From Paramoeba atlantica (lineage: Eukaryota > Discosea), in assembly GCA_977017575.1 (NCBI GenBank), contig CDRNVI010000142.1, positions 1 through 64,000 on the forward strand: DNA of 64,000 nt, read 5' to 3'. The notes beneath the pieces were generated by a model. It was not told where the DNA came from, searched no databases, and was given only the letters and a program-made list of their open reading frames with translations. A program made the position numbers and the translations under genes. Below, piece by piece: positions 12,601 to 23,196 of this stretch. The first letter of the stretch is position 1. Each line of letters opens with the position of its first letter.

Positions 12601-12960
12601 TCCCTCTTTCCCTCTTCTCTTTTTCTTCTCTTTTTCTTGAAAAAAAAATAAATAAATTACCTTGACCATTTACGAGAAGGAGGAGAAGCAAAAAGGAGGG
12701 AGAGAAGAGAGAGGGAGAGAAGAAGAGAGAGGGAGAGAAGAAGGAGAAGAGAGAGGAGCTTGTTTCTATTAAATAAATATTTAAATTAAAATTAAAATTA
12801 AAAAACAAAGGCAGAAGAGAAAGAAAAAGAAATGAGAGAGAAAAGAAAAGAAAAGAAAAGAAAAGAGAGAGAAAAAAACCAAAACGGAGAGAGAGAGAAA
12901 CAAAAACAAAACAAAAAATTAATTCAAAAAATAGGTTTCTTTTTTTGAACCACACAAAAA
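6640..12960 (-). CDS. Minus-strand gene (or decayed gene) with tandemly duplicated small exons
   Basis: Conserved islands, each with an AG acceptor and a GT donor, sit between pyrimidine-rich sense-strand introns. Best examples: a 37-codon exon at 7807-7917 (copies 8683-8793 and 11746-11854), a 30-codon exon at 7642-7731 (copies 8526-8615 and 10117-10206), a 13-codon exon at 7494-7532 (copy 9954-9992) and a 70-base exon at 7096-7165 (copy 9554-9623). The first three begin and end in phase 0, and the 30- and 13-codon copies have no indels. A Lys/Glu/Arg-rich exon (about 9300-9490; copy about 12500-12640) and a 'PTII.VIEQS' exon (about 9118-9180, with copies) recur in the same order. One 37-codon copy has CAA turned to TAA and another has lost two bases, so at least parts are dead. 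The product is unidentified, and ends and full splicing are not resolved. Confidence 0.5.
7085..7740. repeat. Cassette repeat, block 1a (copy at 9543-10223)
   Basis: Near-identical direct repeat of about 660-680 bases, carrying the 70-base, 13-codon and 30-codon exons of the minus-strand gene in the same order. The two copies differ by few substitutions, indicating a recent duplication. Confidence 0.85.
7741..8300. repeat. Cassette repeat, block 2a (copies at 8634-9190 and 11685-12225)
   Basis: Direct repeat of about 550 bases seen three times, each carrying the 37-codon exon and the 'PTII' exon separated by GA-rich DNA. Together with block 1 it forms a roughly 2.4 kb higher-order unit. Confidence 0.8.
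8634..9190. repeat. Cassette repeat, block 2b
   Basis: Second copy of the block at 7741-8300, same orientation. Its 37-codon exon carries a TAA where the first copy has CAA. It is followed in sense order by the 30-codon exon copy at 8526-8615. Confidence 0.8.
9543..10223. repeat. Cassette repeat, block 1b
   Basis: Second copy of 7085-7740, same orientation. Its right edge, after the 30-codon exon copy, is cut by the tyrosine-recombinase element beginning near 10224. In the first copy the sequence continues straight into block 2. Confidence 0.85.
10224..11684 (-). mobile_element. Broken tyrosine-recombinase element (Crypton-like?)
   Basis: Minus-strand coding remnants between about 11.4 and 10.4 kb read as a tyrosine recombinase. 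A helical core-binding part (with FLTKFYKKNDE) precedes a catalytic part with the box I-like GLARSVEID, a beta-hairpin lysine region and a C-terminal GGWTSEQVARGYYED that holds the nucleophile-type tyrosine. The frame is broken in several places. Base composition is less repetitive than the GA-rich host DNA. Comparison with the paralogous cassette at 7.74 kb, which lacks it, places the insertion between two exons. No reverse transcriptase, LTR or terminal inverted repeat is visible, so Crypton is the closest guess; a viral or DIRS-type source is not excluded. Confidence 0.6.
11685..12225. repeat. Cassette repeat, block 2c
   Basis: Third copy of the 7741-8300 block, adjoining the tyrosine-recombinase insertion. 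Its 37-codon exon copy is two bases short and therefore out of frame. Confidence 0.8.
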
Positions 12961-13145
12961 GTGATGAGAATCGAGCGGTGTGTGGTTTTTTGTTTTTTGT
13001 TTTTGAAATTCAAAAAAATTAGATTTCCTTTTAGTTTGTTGATTCTTATTCTTCTTTCTTTTTCTACTTGGTTTCAACTCCTTTTTTTACTTTTTTTTTC
13101 ATCTGTCATTTGGAAGAGAAAAACACCTTCTTTCTTTTTGGTTCT

Positions 13146-13399
13146 GTTGGGAACAGTCAAGGCTCTATCAAGCACTGATACAAACAGATATGAGACTACA
13201 GAGAGAATTGGTCTTTAAGAACAAGTTTATTAACCTGACAGAGTTAGGTTGCGATAACATTCGCAAGGAGCGTGACTCATGGCCAATCACCGGGTGATGT
13301 CCACGGAGCTTGACCAATCAATATGAGCCACATCAGATCGATCCACGGACAGCAAACCAATCAATTGATGACACGCAAGTGGGACACTTATGGTGTCTA
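13146..13399 (+). mobile_element. Possible solo LTR fossil
   Basis: About 250 bases beginning TGTTGGGAAC and ending GTGTCTACA, next to the left end of the copia-type fossil, with ordinary rather than GA-rich composition. TG...CA ends are typical of Copia LTRs. No second copy is in the window and no clean target duplication is visible, so this is tentative. Confidence 0.3.
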
Positions 13400-16210
13400 C
13401 AGGAACCAAACAGAACCACCTCTTCTCTTCTCTTGCTCCAACCCCCCTGATCTCTGTCTTTCTTTCTTCAAGCAAGATTTGGGTTTTTCCTTGTTTGTCT
13501 GTTTTGACTTTGCAGATGGTCCTTTGGAGATGATTCACTAAAACGCTTCAAAAGCAGCCTGTCTTTGCTGCTCTGTGGAGTCACAAATAAAATTATTTCT
13601 TATTTTTCTCAACAAATCAATTTGATTTCAATAGATAAAAGAGTTCTTTTGCTCTCCACTTTCACGTTTATTTATAATGTCGATCAAAACTGAGATTCCC
13701 AGGCTTGCCCAGACTAACTACTCTATATAGAAGAGTGCTGTTCATACACACAAATCCATGCTGCAAATGGCTGGCATTACATCAGCAAGAACATTGAACC
13801 TAACACTGTTGATGGTCCTGAAAATATCAAGTCATATTGGACAGCAGCCTTGCTCATAACATCCTCTGTTTCAAGCAAGTTGGCATATCTAGTCACTACC
13901 GAAAGTGATGAAAGATCATACAATCCGTCAGTTTCCTGGACGCACATCCTGCGAAGAAAGTCAAAGTGATCCGTACCAATAGTCCCAAAGAGTACAACAC
14001 TTGGAGGTTATGTTCTTATTTGGATAGAAGAGGTATTCAGAAGGAAACATCTGTGCCCTACTGTCAATGTAAAGGAAGAAGTTTGAAAGCAAGGTGCAAC
14101 AATATGCATTTTTCTTGGGATTGCACCAGAACACACACAGCAGATATCTTCTTCGTCCAATCAATAAGGAGGGAAAGACATCATCACCCAAGATGCTCAT
14201 TTTCAAGAAATAATCTTTCCAAAACTTGAACCTCAATTTCTAATTTCACTCAAGCTCTCACTTTTCAACAGGTTTATATCTGAACTGTGAACCAAACGAA
14301 AGTATGGTCTCACCTTTGATTATTCTGAAGCAAAAAGAAGAGGAAGAGGAAGAAGAAAAGACTATCAGAGGATGAAGAAACTGAGGATGACACACCTCCT
14401 GGTACACTGCTGTTACAATCTGATCTTGTGATTGCAGGGGAGAATATATTTGATGAGGATGATGAAGAAACCAATCACAATCCTGAGCCTAAAACGACTT
14501 TCCACCAGTTCAAAGAAGTTCGAGAGTAGTTCCTGTGCCAAACCATCATCACCCCTTGATCTCATCTCTGAGATCACAAAGCCCCTGAGCCAAAATCCTT
14601 CAAACAAGCAATTGCATCAACTGAATTGGATAAATGGTTAGAAGCTATTAAGAAAGAGTGGTGGGATGCTTTGATTGAAAAAGAAACCTGGGAAGAGATT
14701 GACAAGAAGAAAGTTCCAAATCACCATTGTATTCTTCATCATCCTATCTGGAGATTCAAGAAGAAGCTCTATGGTCATTACAAAGCGGCCCGATTGTGTT
14801 TTGATGGTCGATTCCAAAAAGAAGGAGTTGGGGGTTTTGATGAGACTTTTTCACACCACAGTCACACATCTTGAAGTTATTCGCATCATTCTGTCTATTG
14901 TTGCACTTGCTCGTGGTTGTTACATTGAGTTGGGAGATGTTTCAAACGCTTTCCTGAATCCCAAAGTCAACAAAGATGTCTACATGTCAACCCCACCAGA
15001 AGGTTTTGAATCTCAAGGGAGGGAAAGTCCCCAAACTAAAGAAGAGCCTCTATGGATTGAAACAAGCTCCGAGACTGTGGAATGAAGACATTGATCAATT
15101 TCTACAACTGGAGATGAAGTTTAAACAACTCAAACTCAACAAATGTGTCTACTCAAAGGTTGTACCTATGGAAGGTTTTGTTATAATTATCCTCTACATT
15201 GATGTGATTTACTTGTTTTATCTGTGCTACTAATGAAACAAACATTTGACTTGCTGGAGAAGAAGTTCAAAATTCAGAGAATGGGCAAACCTGATCAGTA
15301 TCTTGGCATATGACATGCACTGGTTCCGAAGGATGGATGTGGAATTTATCTTTCTCAAGCAAACGTGATCTCCAAACTGCTCGATGCTTTCAAAATGCTG
15401 AACCTGAAACCAACCTCAACACCATACAACACTTCTGTGTCTCTTTAATTCTGAATGAAGATAACAAACCTTTTTTGATGTGAAGAAGTTTTGTCAAATT
15501 CTTGGCTCTTTGCTGTGGATTGCTCGGAACACTCATTCCTTCTTTCTCGCTATGAGACGCAGCCAAAGGGTGCCTTGAAACATATTCTTCGATTCCTTTG
15601 TGGTCAAATGGATTTGGGGATTTCCCTGGGTGCAACAACAAATTCTAAACCTGTTTGTAATGCTGCATTAGAAATTTACTCTAACTCATCTTTTGCTGAT
15701 CCTCAATAAAATCTTGGAAGTACCTTTGGATTTGCTCTGCTCTGCTGAATGGATCGCCTGTTGCTTGGGGCTCAAGAAAACAAACACTCTGACTCCTACC
15801 TCTGCGGCTAAGGCCGAATTCATCGCTGCATCTGAAGCAGTCAAGGGTTGTGGCTGAAGTCTCTTGTGGCTGAGAACAGTTCAACAAACTCTTGGTGAAG
15901 ACTCAATTCAAAAATTCACACTCGGACTTGATTCTCGTGCTGTTGTGGAGTTGATCAAACAACATAGTGCTCCTTTTTATGGAAAGACGAAACACACATT
16001 CACATATTCAAGCGCAATTTGTTGTTGTATCAGTTGGGTTTCTTTGATGTGTGAAGTGGATTCGTTCAAATGAAATCAGGCAAATCTATTCACCAAATGA
16101 ATTGGAAGTAGTAAGTTATTCTGTGGTCTCTCTGCTCAAAGCTTCTCAAGGTGTGGGGGAGTGTTGGAACCAAACAAAACCACCTCTTCTCTTTTCTTGC
16201 TCCAACCCTT
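13400..16210 (+). mobile_element. Fossil Ty1/copia-type LTR retrotransposon
   Basis: A roughly 2.8 kb remnant. The right half carries Pol fragments of Copia type: reverse transcriptase at about 14.6-15.3 kb (IELGDVSNAFLN and YGLKQAPRLWN) and RNase H-region fragments to about 16.05 kb. Short related end sequences, both with 'ggaaccaaaca.aaccacctcttctc', lie near 13400-13440 and 16163-16208 and are probably what is left of the two LTRs. The element is badly broken, with many interruptions and much of gag and integrase unrecognisable. It is old and certainly immobile. Confidence 0.75.
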
Positions 16211-16958
16211 GATTCTCCATCATTCTGTGCACAAGAGAAAATGAGCGAAACTGGCGAGAAAAGAGCGTTTAGGTAACAGAAATCTGCAACAAAAATAAAT
16301 GGATCATTTTTTGAATTTTTGAAACGTTCCAAAGATCAAAAATGAGAGAACTCTTTGTTGACTTTTCGCGAAATGAAACCAAAAAATAAGAATAATTTAT
16401 TCTTCCCTTTTTCTTTTACTTCCAGCTTTCACAGTTTTTTCCCTCTCAGAACTTCGAACTCCCTCTCCTGATTCCCTCTTCCCCTTCCTTCTTGTGAAGA
16501 CAAAGACGAAGATGAAGATGAAGACAAAGACAAAGATGAAGACAAAGACAAAGACAAAGACAAAGACAAAGACAAGACCAAGACAAAGATGAAGACAAAG
16601 ACGAAGACAAAAGGGAGGGAGCAGGAGCAGCTCCTGCAGCAGGGCTTTTGCACCCCCAGCAATTCCAATGGTGGTATCCAACAGATTGTGGTCATAGAGG
16701 TGTTTCTCATAAGCAGCCACCATCTTAAACATTCTGAGGAGCAAGTGGGAACTGGACACGCGATTTGGTCTTCCGGGTGCTCATTTCATTGAACCAAGGA
16801 TTGCACTAACTCTTCTTTCCCTTTGAGGGCCCACAAGTCTCCAAATGATGAGCACAAAGAAGGCAGAGAAGAGAGGTTGAATTTTGTTGTTTTTTTGTTC
16901 ATGGTTTGATCAAAGCCAGAAAGTCATCTTTGTAAAACACAACCCCACAGATTGGTCA
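16211..16958. other. No supported gene; includes a 6/12-bp coding-like repeat
   Basis: Between 16497 and 16612 a GACAAA/GATGAA hexamer family repeats about twenty times. The rest is unremarkable AT-rich DNA with short frames on both strands, none of which is supported by composition or context. Confidence 0.6.
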
Positions 16959-17824
16959 TTATATTTCAGGGATTGTGGACGACCCACAGCTCCTTTCGAG
17001 ACACTCCATGATCCATGATCGATCAAGAAGAAACCATTTCACCAACTCAAAAAATCCACGGGCAACAATGCAAGCATATTCCCAGAGACAAGGGAACCGG
17101 ATTTTCCATCGAACCAAAGAAAAAACATTTTCCACAATATTGGTGCCCAGAATGGAAGTCTTGGTCAATTCAGAGGAGCGGGTTGGGTGTCATCCAAAAA
17201 AATCTTTCAGATTCTTCATGGTGGTTATCACTTGTGTGTTAAAAGTTATTTAACACAAAATGCTTCTTGTTAGGACACCATTTTTTCCATTGCTGAAAAA
17301 GGTTCAAAACACTCTCAATCTCTTGGCATTGTGTTCAAACTTCGAAAGGCTATTGTCCGAAACAACCTGATAAACATTTCAAATTGCTCGCAAATAAAGA
17401 CACAAGGCAAGGCAAAAGTCCTTTTGTGTTGTCATGAAAGATATTGATATTTCGGTGTTTTTTGCGAATGATTCAAGATCCTCAATGTGGTTGACTAATC
17501 GCAGTACAGGGGAAATGGCTTGTTTTGTCGGATGGATGAAAGATTTTGAAATCAAAAAAATTTAGCAACTGACCGTGCTTTTTCCAAATCAAAAAGAGAT
17601 CTCTTTCAAACTCAGCAAAAACACAGGTAGGCTCATCTCCGTTCTTTTCATCTCATTTTCATCAAAGATGACACCATCGTCACCCTCTTTCTTCTTCTCT
17701 TCCTTCTTCACCATTGCACCAGCACTGGGGACTTTCTTCAGCATCATCACCAACCATCATCATCATCAATTGGATAAAACATCCCCTCCAAACTAGTGAA
17801 TGGGGGGGGATCATTATGGGAACC

Positions 17825-17882
17825 TTATCACCATCTTCCTCATCACCATCTTCCTCATCACCATCTTCCTCATCACCAACAG
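17825..17882. repeat. 15 bp repeat inside the decayed minus-strand frame
   Basis: About 3.5 copies of 'ccatcttcctcatca'. On the minus strand it would encode repeated GDEED units, an acidic linker. Confidence 0.8.
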
Positions 17883-19679
17883 TCAGTGGTACCACCCTTC
17901 TTTGATCCATTGACAAGGGGGGAGGGGGGGTGATGGAACAAAGAAGAAGTTTACGCCATTGATTTTTTCTTCTTCCGTTGTTGGGCTTTCAACAGAGAGA
18001 GGAGGGAGTTGGTCAATAAAAAAAGAGGAAACTCAAGGCACTTGTTCAAGAGTTGGTTTCTCCCTAACTTCACCAAATGAACGTAATCGAAGATGTGCAG
18101 AATCTTACTTTTCTTTTTTTTAAGATTTGTGAGATACTTGCCCGACCCTTTGAAACCATCCGTTGATGTCCATGTGACAAAAATCTCTTGTTTTTTTGAG
18201 AGCATCTTCGAGTTGTCCCACTTGTTTAAGCAATAATTGCTCTCCAGAAAACCCAACTGTCGGGTAATAGGCCAGTTCAAGGGGCAGATAGTCCCACAAT
18301 TTAAGATAAAGAAGAAGTGGTTCACCTTCTTTGCTAAGTCGTTCACATATGCGAAACAATTCGAACTTCTACTGCTGAAGTTCTCAACTTGAAGAGAAGA
18401 AACTCACAATATTTCTGACGCTTGACCAATCAACCGATTTGATGAGCGAAGATAAAACCAACAACCCTGACCGAATTTCAATCTCATCAGAAACCAAACC
18501 TCCAAGAAATTTCGAATATTCCTAGTCCCCATTCAATTTTCATTCATCCCCAAACATTTTTCGAATTGCCTCACATTTCAGTGGAAGGTCCTCTTGAGAG
18601 TAAGGATCAATTGGGGGAAGAAACTCTTTCATCTTTGTAAGAGAAGGAGCAAAAAGATTGAATTTTGAGGGGGTTCAATTTCCAAATAGCCACCTTTGTT
18701 TCCTTGCCCTTGAAAACCTACTCCTACGAGTGTTCGAATTGTCTTCTTCCCACCAACAAATAAGATGGAAGAGAAAAAGTAAAGAACATCTGGGTTCCAT
18801 CAGGATTGCTCGACCATCAGGTGCTGCCAATGCCTTCAGTTGTTGCTCAATGAAGGGTGTAATGAAATGATTGAAACCAACGATCACCATACTTTTCGTT
18901 CGCTCTTTTCACTAAATCGAGGAGAGACTCATTATGATTTAATCCAAACAGCATCCTCATTTTGTTCCAAATTATCCAGAGCCAAATATGTTGTTGGTGA
19001 TGAATCACGCTCTTCAATTGTTTTTCGGCACTCGTTCTTACAATTTCCCTTTCACAAGTTCCTTGATAAAAAACCTTTAAAAAACTTTCTAAATCTCTTT
19101 TTTTTTTGAAAATAATAAAAAATAAAAAAATAAAATCTCTCTTCTGAAGAAAATAAAATAAAATAAAACCTGAGTTGTTCGCTGGACAAAGCCTTCTCAA
19201 GTATGCCAATGAGCATCACAGGAATCACAAAGGAGGTTATACTTCCCATTTGTAATTTTTGGGAGACTATTCAACCAAACTGGATGGAAAAATTGAAAGA
19301 ACACATTTGGGATCCATCCTTGATCAGACGACCAATACTCTGTGGGAGACCTTGAGAGCGATATTTTCGGGAAATGACACTTGAGCACAAGAATTCAATT
19401 TTTGAAGGAATACAATTATTTTCTGGTCTTTCAAAAATCCGCTACAAATCAAACCATGATCACATTCATCTTACATTTGGAGGTTCTCAAGATCAAAAAC
19501 CAGTTCGAGAAACAAAAACGGACAATCTCCAACGCATTGCAAGTAAAGGAACATGTGTTCAAAAGATATAAAAACATCTTATGAGCAGGTTTTTTCCGAA
19601 AACAGTCTAATCACATTGTTGTGTTGACCTCAACAAAATAACAACACCCGTTCTTTGAAGCAAAATTCAAATGTTTCTT

Positions 19680-19742
19680 CTTAGAAGAAGAAGAAGAAGA
19701 AGAAGAAGAAGAAGAAGAAGAAGAAGAAGAAGAAGAAGAAAG
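19680..19742. repeat. (GAA)n microsatellite
   Basis: About twenty AGA/GAA triplets without interruption. Confidence 0.95.
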
Positions 19743-21652
19743 AGAGAGTTGAAGAAGAGAAGAGACAACTTCATCACCATCAGATTTTTGAGAAAACTGG
19801 GGGGGAGAGGGGAATCAAGCTTTACCTCCTTGGAGAAATTCTGGGAGAGGACAACAGAAGACAGAGGCCCAAACATGGAGTTTTTGGAAGGTGCATTCCC
19901 ATAACAAGACGACAAACACTGATATCCTCCTGGTTTTAGAACAACTATGTTGTTCACAAAATGAAAGAGTTTCATTAAAATTTTGAAAAGAGGTTCCTCT
20001 TTCAAAAACTGTCACGTAAGTTGACATCTTTCAAGGTCTTTCTGAATTGCCTGTGAAAAGACAGCATTCGCAAAGAGACAGTTCGAAACCAAAGGATGCA
20101 ACTTTTCTTCCCACTTCGATTGCTCAATCAAACCTTGCGAGTATTCTCGAAAAACAAGAATTGCTCTCCCTTTAAGGGAGGCAAAAGGCGAAGAAGAAGT
20201 TCGCAACAACCTCCCGACAAAACCTCGATGCACAAACCGATTCTCATTTGCTTTCTCCCAAATGTAAGACCCTTCAATTTTCTTTGAACGAAACCGCTGG
20301 TAGAAATCTTCATCATCACAAATCATCTGATTCAGACCCCACCAATATTCCAATCCTCCACAATCACCAAGATCAATCACAACAATCGTTTTAACTTGTG
20401 TCTCATCAAGATGTCTTGACATATCATCCATACGTACAATCAATTCCACACAAAGCCGAGAAAGATGGTCAATGGAAGAAAGATTTCGGGCATGTCGATA
20501 TAACTCGTGTAATTTGTTGCGTAAATTCACATCCACAACTAATGTTTGAGCAAAAATCAAAGAATCCCAGGAGCAGTGTTAAAACAATTGCTGTTCGAAA
20601 CCCTTGCTGATCCAATATCTGTTACCTTCCCAATAAATCGCCCACCAAACAAAGGCAAGAGAGCAAGAACCAATTTCTTTCTTTTTTCATCAGCAAGGCA
20701 AAGGGCCTCATCTGAGAGTTTTTGTGGTTCATACAAATTCAACCATTGTTGTTGTTGTTGTCCTTCACAACCATTCGATTCATTCAATTCATTCGATTCA
20801 AGAAATAATGATGATAATATCAATGATGAGCACTTTGCTTCTTTGTTGCTAGTAGCAGCAGCAGCAGTTCGAATTGGAGGAAGGAATCGAGGGGGAACAG
20901 GAGGTGGGGTGGTGTGACCCCCAGCAGCAGCCACAGAGGATGTTGAGGATGACCCACCAACCACCACCATCACAACATTCAATTGGCAAAAATTTGTTCT
21001 CAGCTACCATTGCTTTTTTGGCTCCCATTTTAATCCAATCAGAGGCCAAGTCTCCAAAAGAAATTCTGAATAATGTTATATTTTAATAACAAAGTTTCAA
21101 AAAAATTTTGTGTGAAACATGGAAAAAAATGGTTATTAGTTTTTTGACTTACTTGAAATCAGTTCCTTCTTCTTTCTTGAAATGTCCTCGAACATTTCCT
21201 TGACTGTTTTGAATTCATTGGAATCCTTGTATGAGTCGTACATTCTATGGACACTTCTGAAAGACACCAAAAAATTATTATTATCAATAAGGAAGAAAAA
21301 ATCATCTCAAAAAAAAATCTTTCCTCCTCCTCCCCCCAACTCAACACTTTTTTTCTGTTCCTCCCCTCCTCCCCTCCCCTCCTTTTCTTTCCTTTTTTCA
21401 AAAAAAAATAATACCAATTCCTTGTTGAAGGGGACCAGCAAAACTGCTTCTTGTTACTGGCCTTGAATCCACTCTTCCCACCAACATACCACCACCACTG
21501 CCTATCATCATATCATCCCATTCAGTCCACATCAATAACCAAATTTTTTCAGGTGTTTTTTGGATTCCACTCGCTTTCAATTTTTGTCCAAGGAGCGTTT
21601 TAAGAGTCCCTTCCAAACGTTTTTTATTGGTTTCATTTTTGTGGTCCGGCAA

Positions 21653-22704
21653 ATTGAAAGAAAAATCTCGAAAAATCTTGAAAAATCTGTTCCACCAACC
21701 AACCGATAGTTACTCCCCTTCCGTTCTCACTTTTCCAACACCTTTTTTCAATAATTCGAGACCTTCAATTTCAGTTCACTCTCCAAACAGATCTTGAGAA
21801 GATCATTGTGTTTCAAGGATCCTCAGCCTTCAAAGATGATTTGTAGAACTTCCGTTGCACCACTTGATAAAGAAGTCGCCTATTGGCTTCCTATTACTTG
21901 ATGTTTTTAATAAAAATATGTTCTCCGTTATGGGTCAATGACCCTAACCCCCACCACCCCTGCTTACTTTTCCACCATTCCTTTTTCCTTCTCTCTTCAT
22001 CTGGCACGAACATGTCATATCTCTCTCTGCCTGGCAGCTCTCTCTTTTCTTTCTTTTCTTTATCTACGTTTTTCCCCTTCCTCCTCTCCTTTACTCTCTT
22101 AAATCAAACAATCATCTCAAAGCAAACCTGTTGTTTGTCTGTCATAAGTTCCTGCTGCTCACAAAAGCAAGTCGTTACTCACACACACACAACAGGTCAA
22201 GTTATCCCAAGACACAAGAATCGACCCCGCTGTTGTGTTGTGTTGTCCCCGCACCAACCAAGCTTCTTCTGTAAAATATCTGCAATAAAACCTTGCTCAA
22301 TCTTTGGGGATTCCTCTTCTTCTTTTGATCATCTCTTTGTTCTTCAGTTTTAAAATCATCCATCCCTCTCCTCTCCTATTTCATCATCTCACAATTATCC
22401 ACACCCTCAACACCCAACACATAACCACACAATACCCAACACAAAGGTGTACCCTTTCCCTCTCCCTCCTCTCTCCCCTTTCTTTTTTGTTTACAAACCT
22501 GTGCCAGTGTGATGTGTGATGTGTGATTACATTCAGCAATTTGATTCTGCAGGAAAAAAAAACACCAGACAATGCAAAGGTGAATCTGTTTCAGAAAATA
22601 AGATATGAATAAAAATGACAAAAAGGAAAGAGAAAAAGAAAAAGAAAAGAAAAGAGAAAAAGAAAAAGAAAAGAAAAGAAAAAAAGAAAAGAAAAGAAAA
22701 AAAG

Positions 22705-22735
<31 letters not shown>

Positions 22736-23048
22736 GAGTTTTTTCAAACTCTTCCGACACGATTTTCCAAAAAAAGAAACGTGAAGATCACGTGAATTCC
22801 GTTTCTCTCTTTTTCCATTTTATCTTTCCAAGATACAAAGACAAACTCGCAAGACTGACAGAAACTGAAAAACAAGAAAGGAAGGAAAGGCAATGCATGT
22901 ACCAAAAGCGTTGGTACAACAAAAAAAGAAACTAACCTCTTCCTTCTTTACCTCCCCGGAAGTCCTCAAGGTTACAACAACAACCCTCATCATCCCAGGT
23001 TCTCTCTCTCTCTTGGCTTCTTTGTCTCATTACTTTCCTTTCAAACAG
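21653..23048. other. Intergenic or intronic DNA, no firm gene
   Basis: Includes a purine tract at 22618-22732 and a CA-rich patch near 22180. Two minus-strand islands, about 22505-22553 and 22190-22294, have intron-like borders (TGCAG acceptor, GTTTG donor) and could be further 5' exons of the decayed minus-strand gene. This is suggestive only. Confidence 0.4.
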
Positions 23049-23164
23049 GCAACAAATAATGAGGAAAGTCGCAACAAATTTGTTCGTTTTCTTTTTCTCT
23101 CTCTTCTCTCTTCTCTCTTCTCTCTCTCTTTTCTTTCTCTTTTCTTTCTCTTTTCTTTCTCTTC

Positions 23165-23196
<32 letters not shown>

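Larger units (their letters stand above)
16959..21652 (-). pseudogene. Decayed spliced coding region with transposase-like motifs
   Basis: Several minus-strand stretches read as ordinary protein. One is 20012-20560 (182 codons, with VVIDLGDCGGLEYWWG), which runs on past one in-frame TGA toward 19815. Others are 20557-20982, with a short glutamine run; 18000-18360, with FDYVHLVKLGRN; and 16959-17168, with NIVENVFSLVRWK. An intron with a GTAAGT donor near 21158 joins coding sequence at about 21160-21250 to DLASDWIKMGAKKAM in frame, so the source was spliced. The D-x-x-H-L-x-K-x-x-R-N pattern and a C-terminal E-N-x-F-S-x-x-R recall P-element/THAP-type DDE transposases, but the remainder is unrecognised. 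Frame changes and stops make it non-functional as it stands. Whether it is a transposon or host gene is open. Confidence 0.45.

Noticed and set aside
21883-22353. 156-codon plus-strand frame
   Set aside because: No domain, odd composition with short CT-rich runs, and minus-strand islands with splice-like borders lie in the same place.
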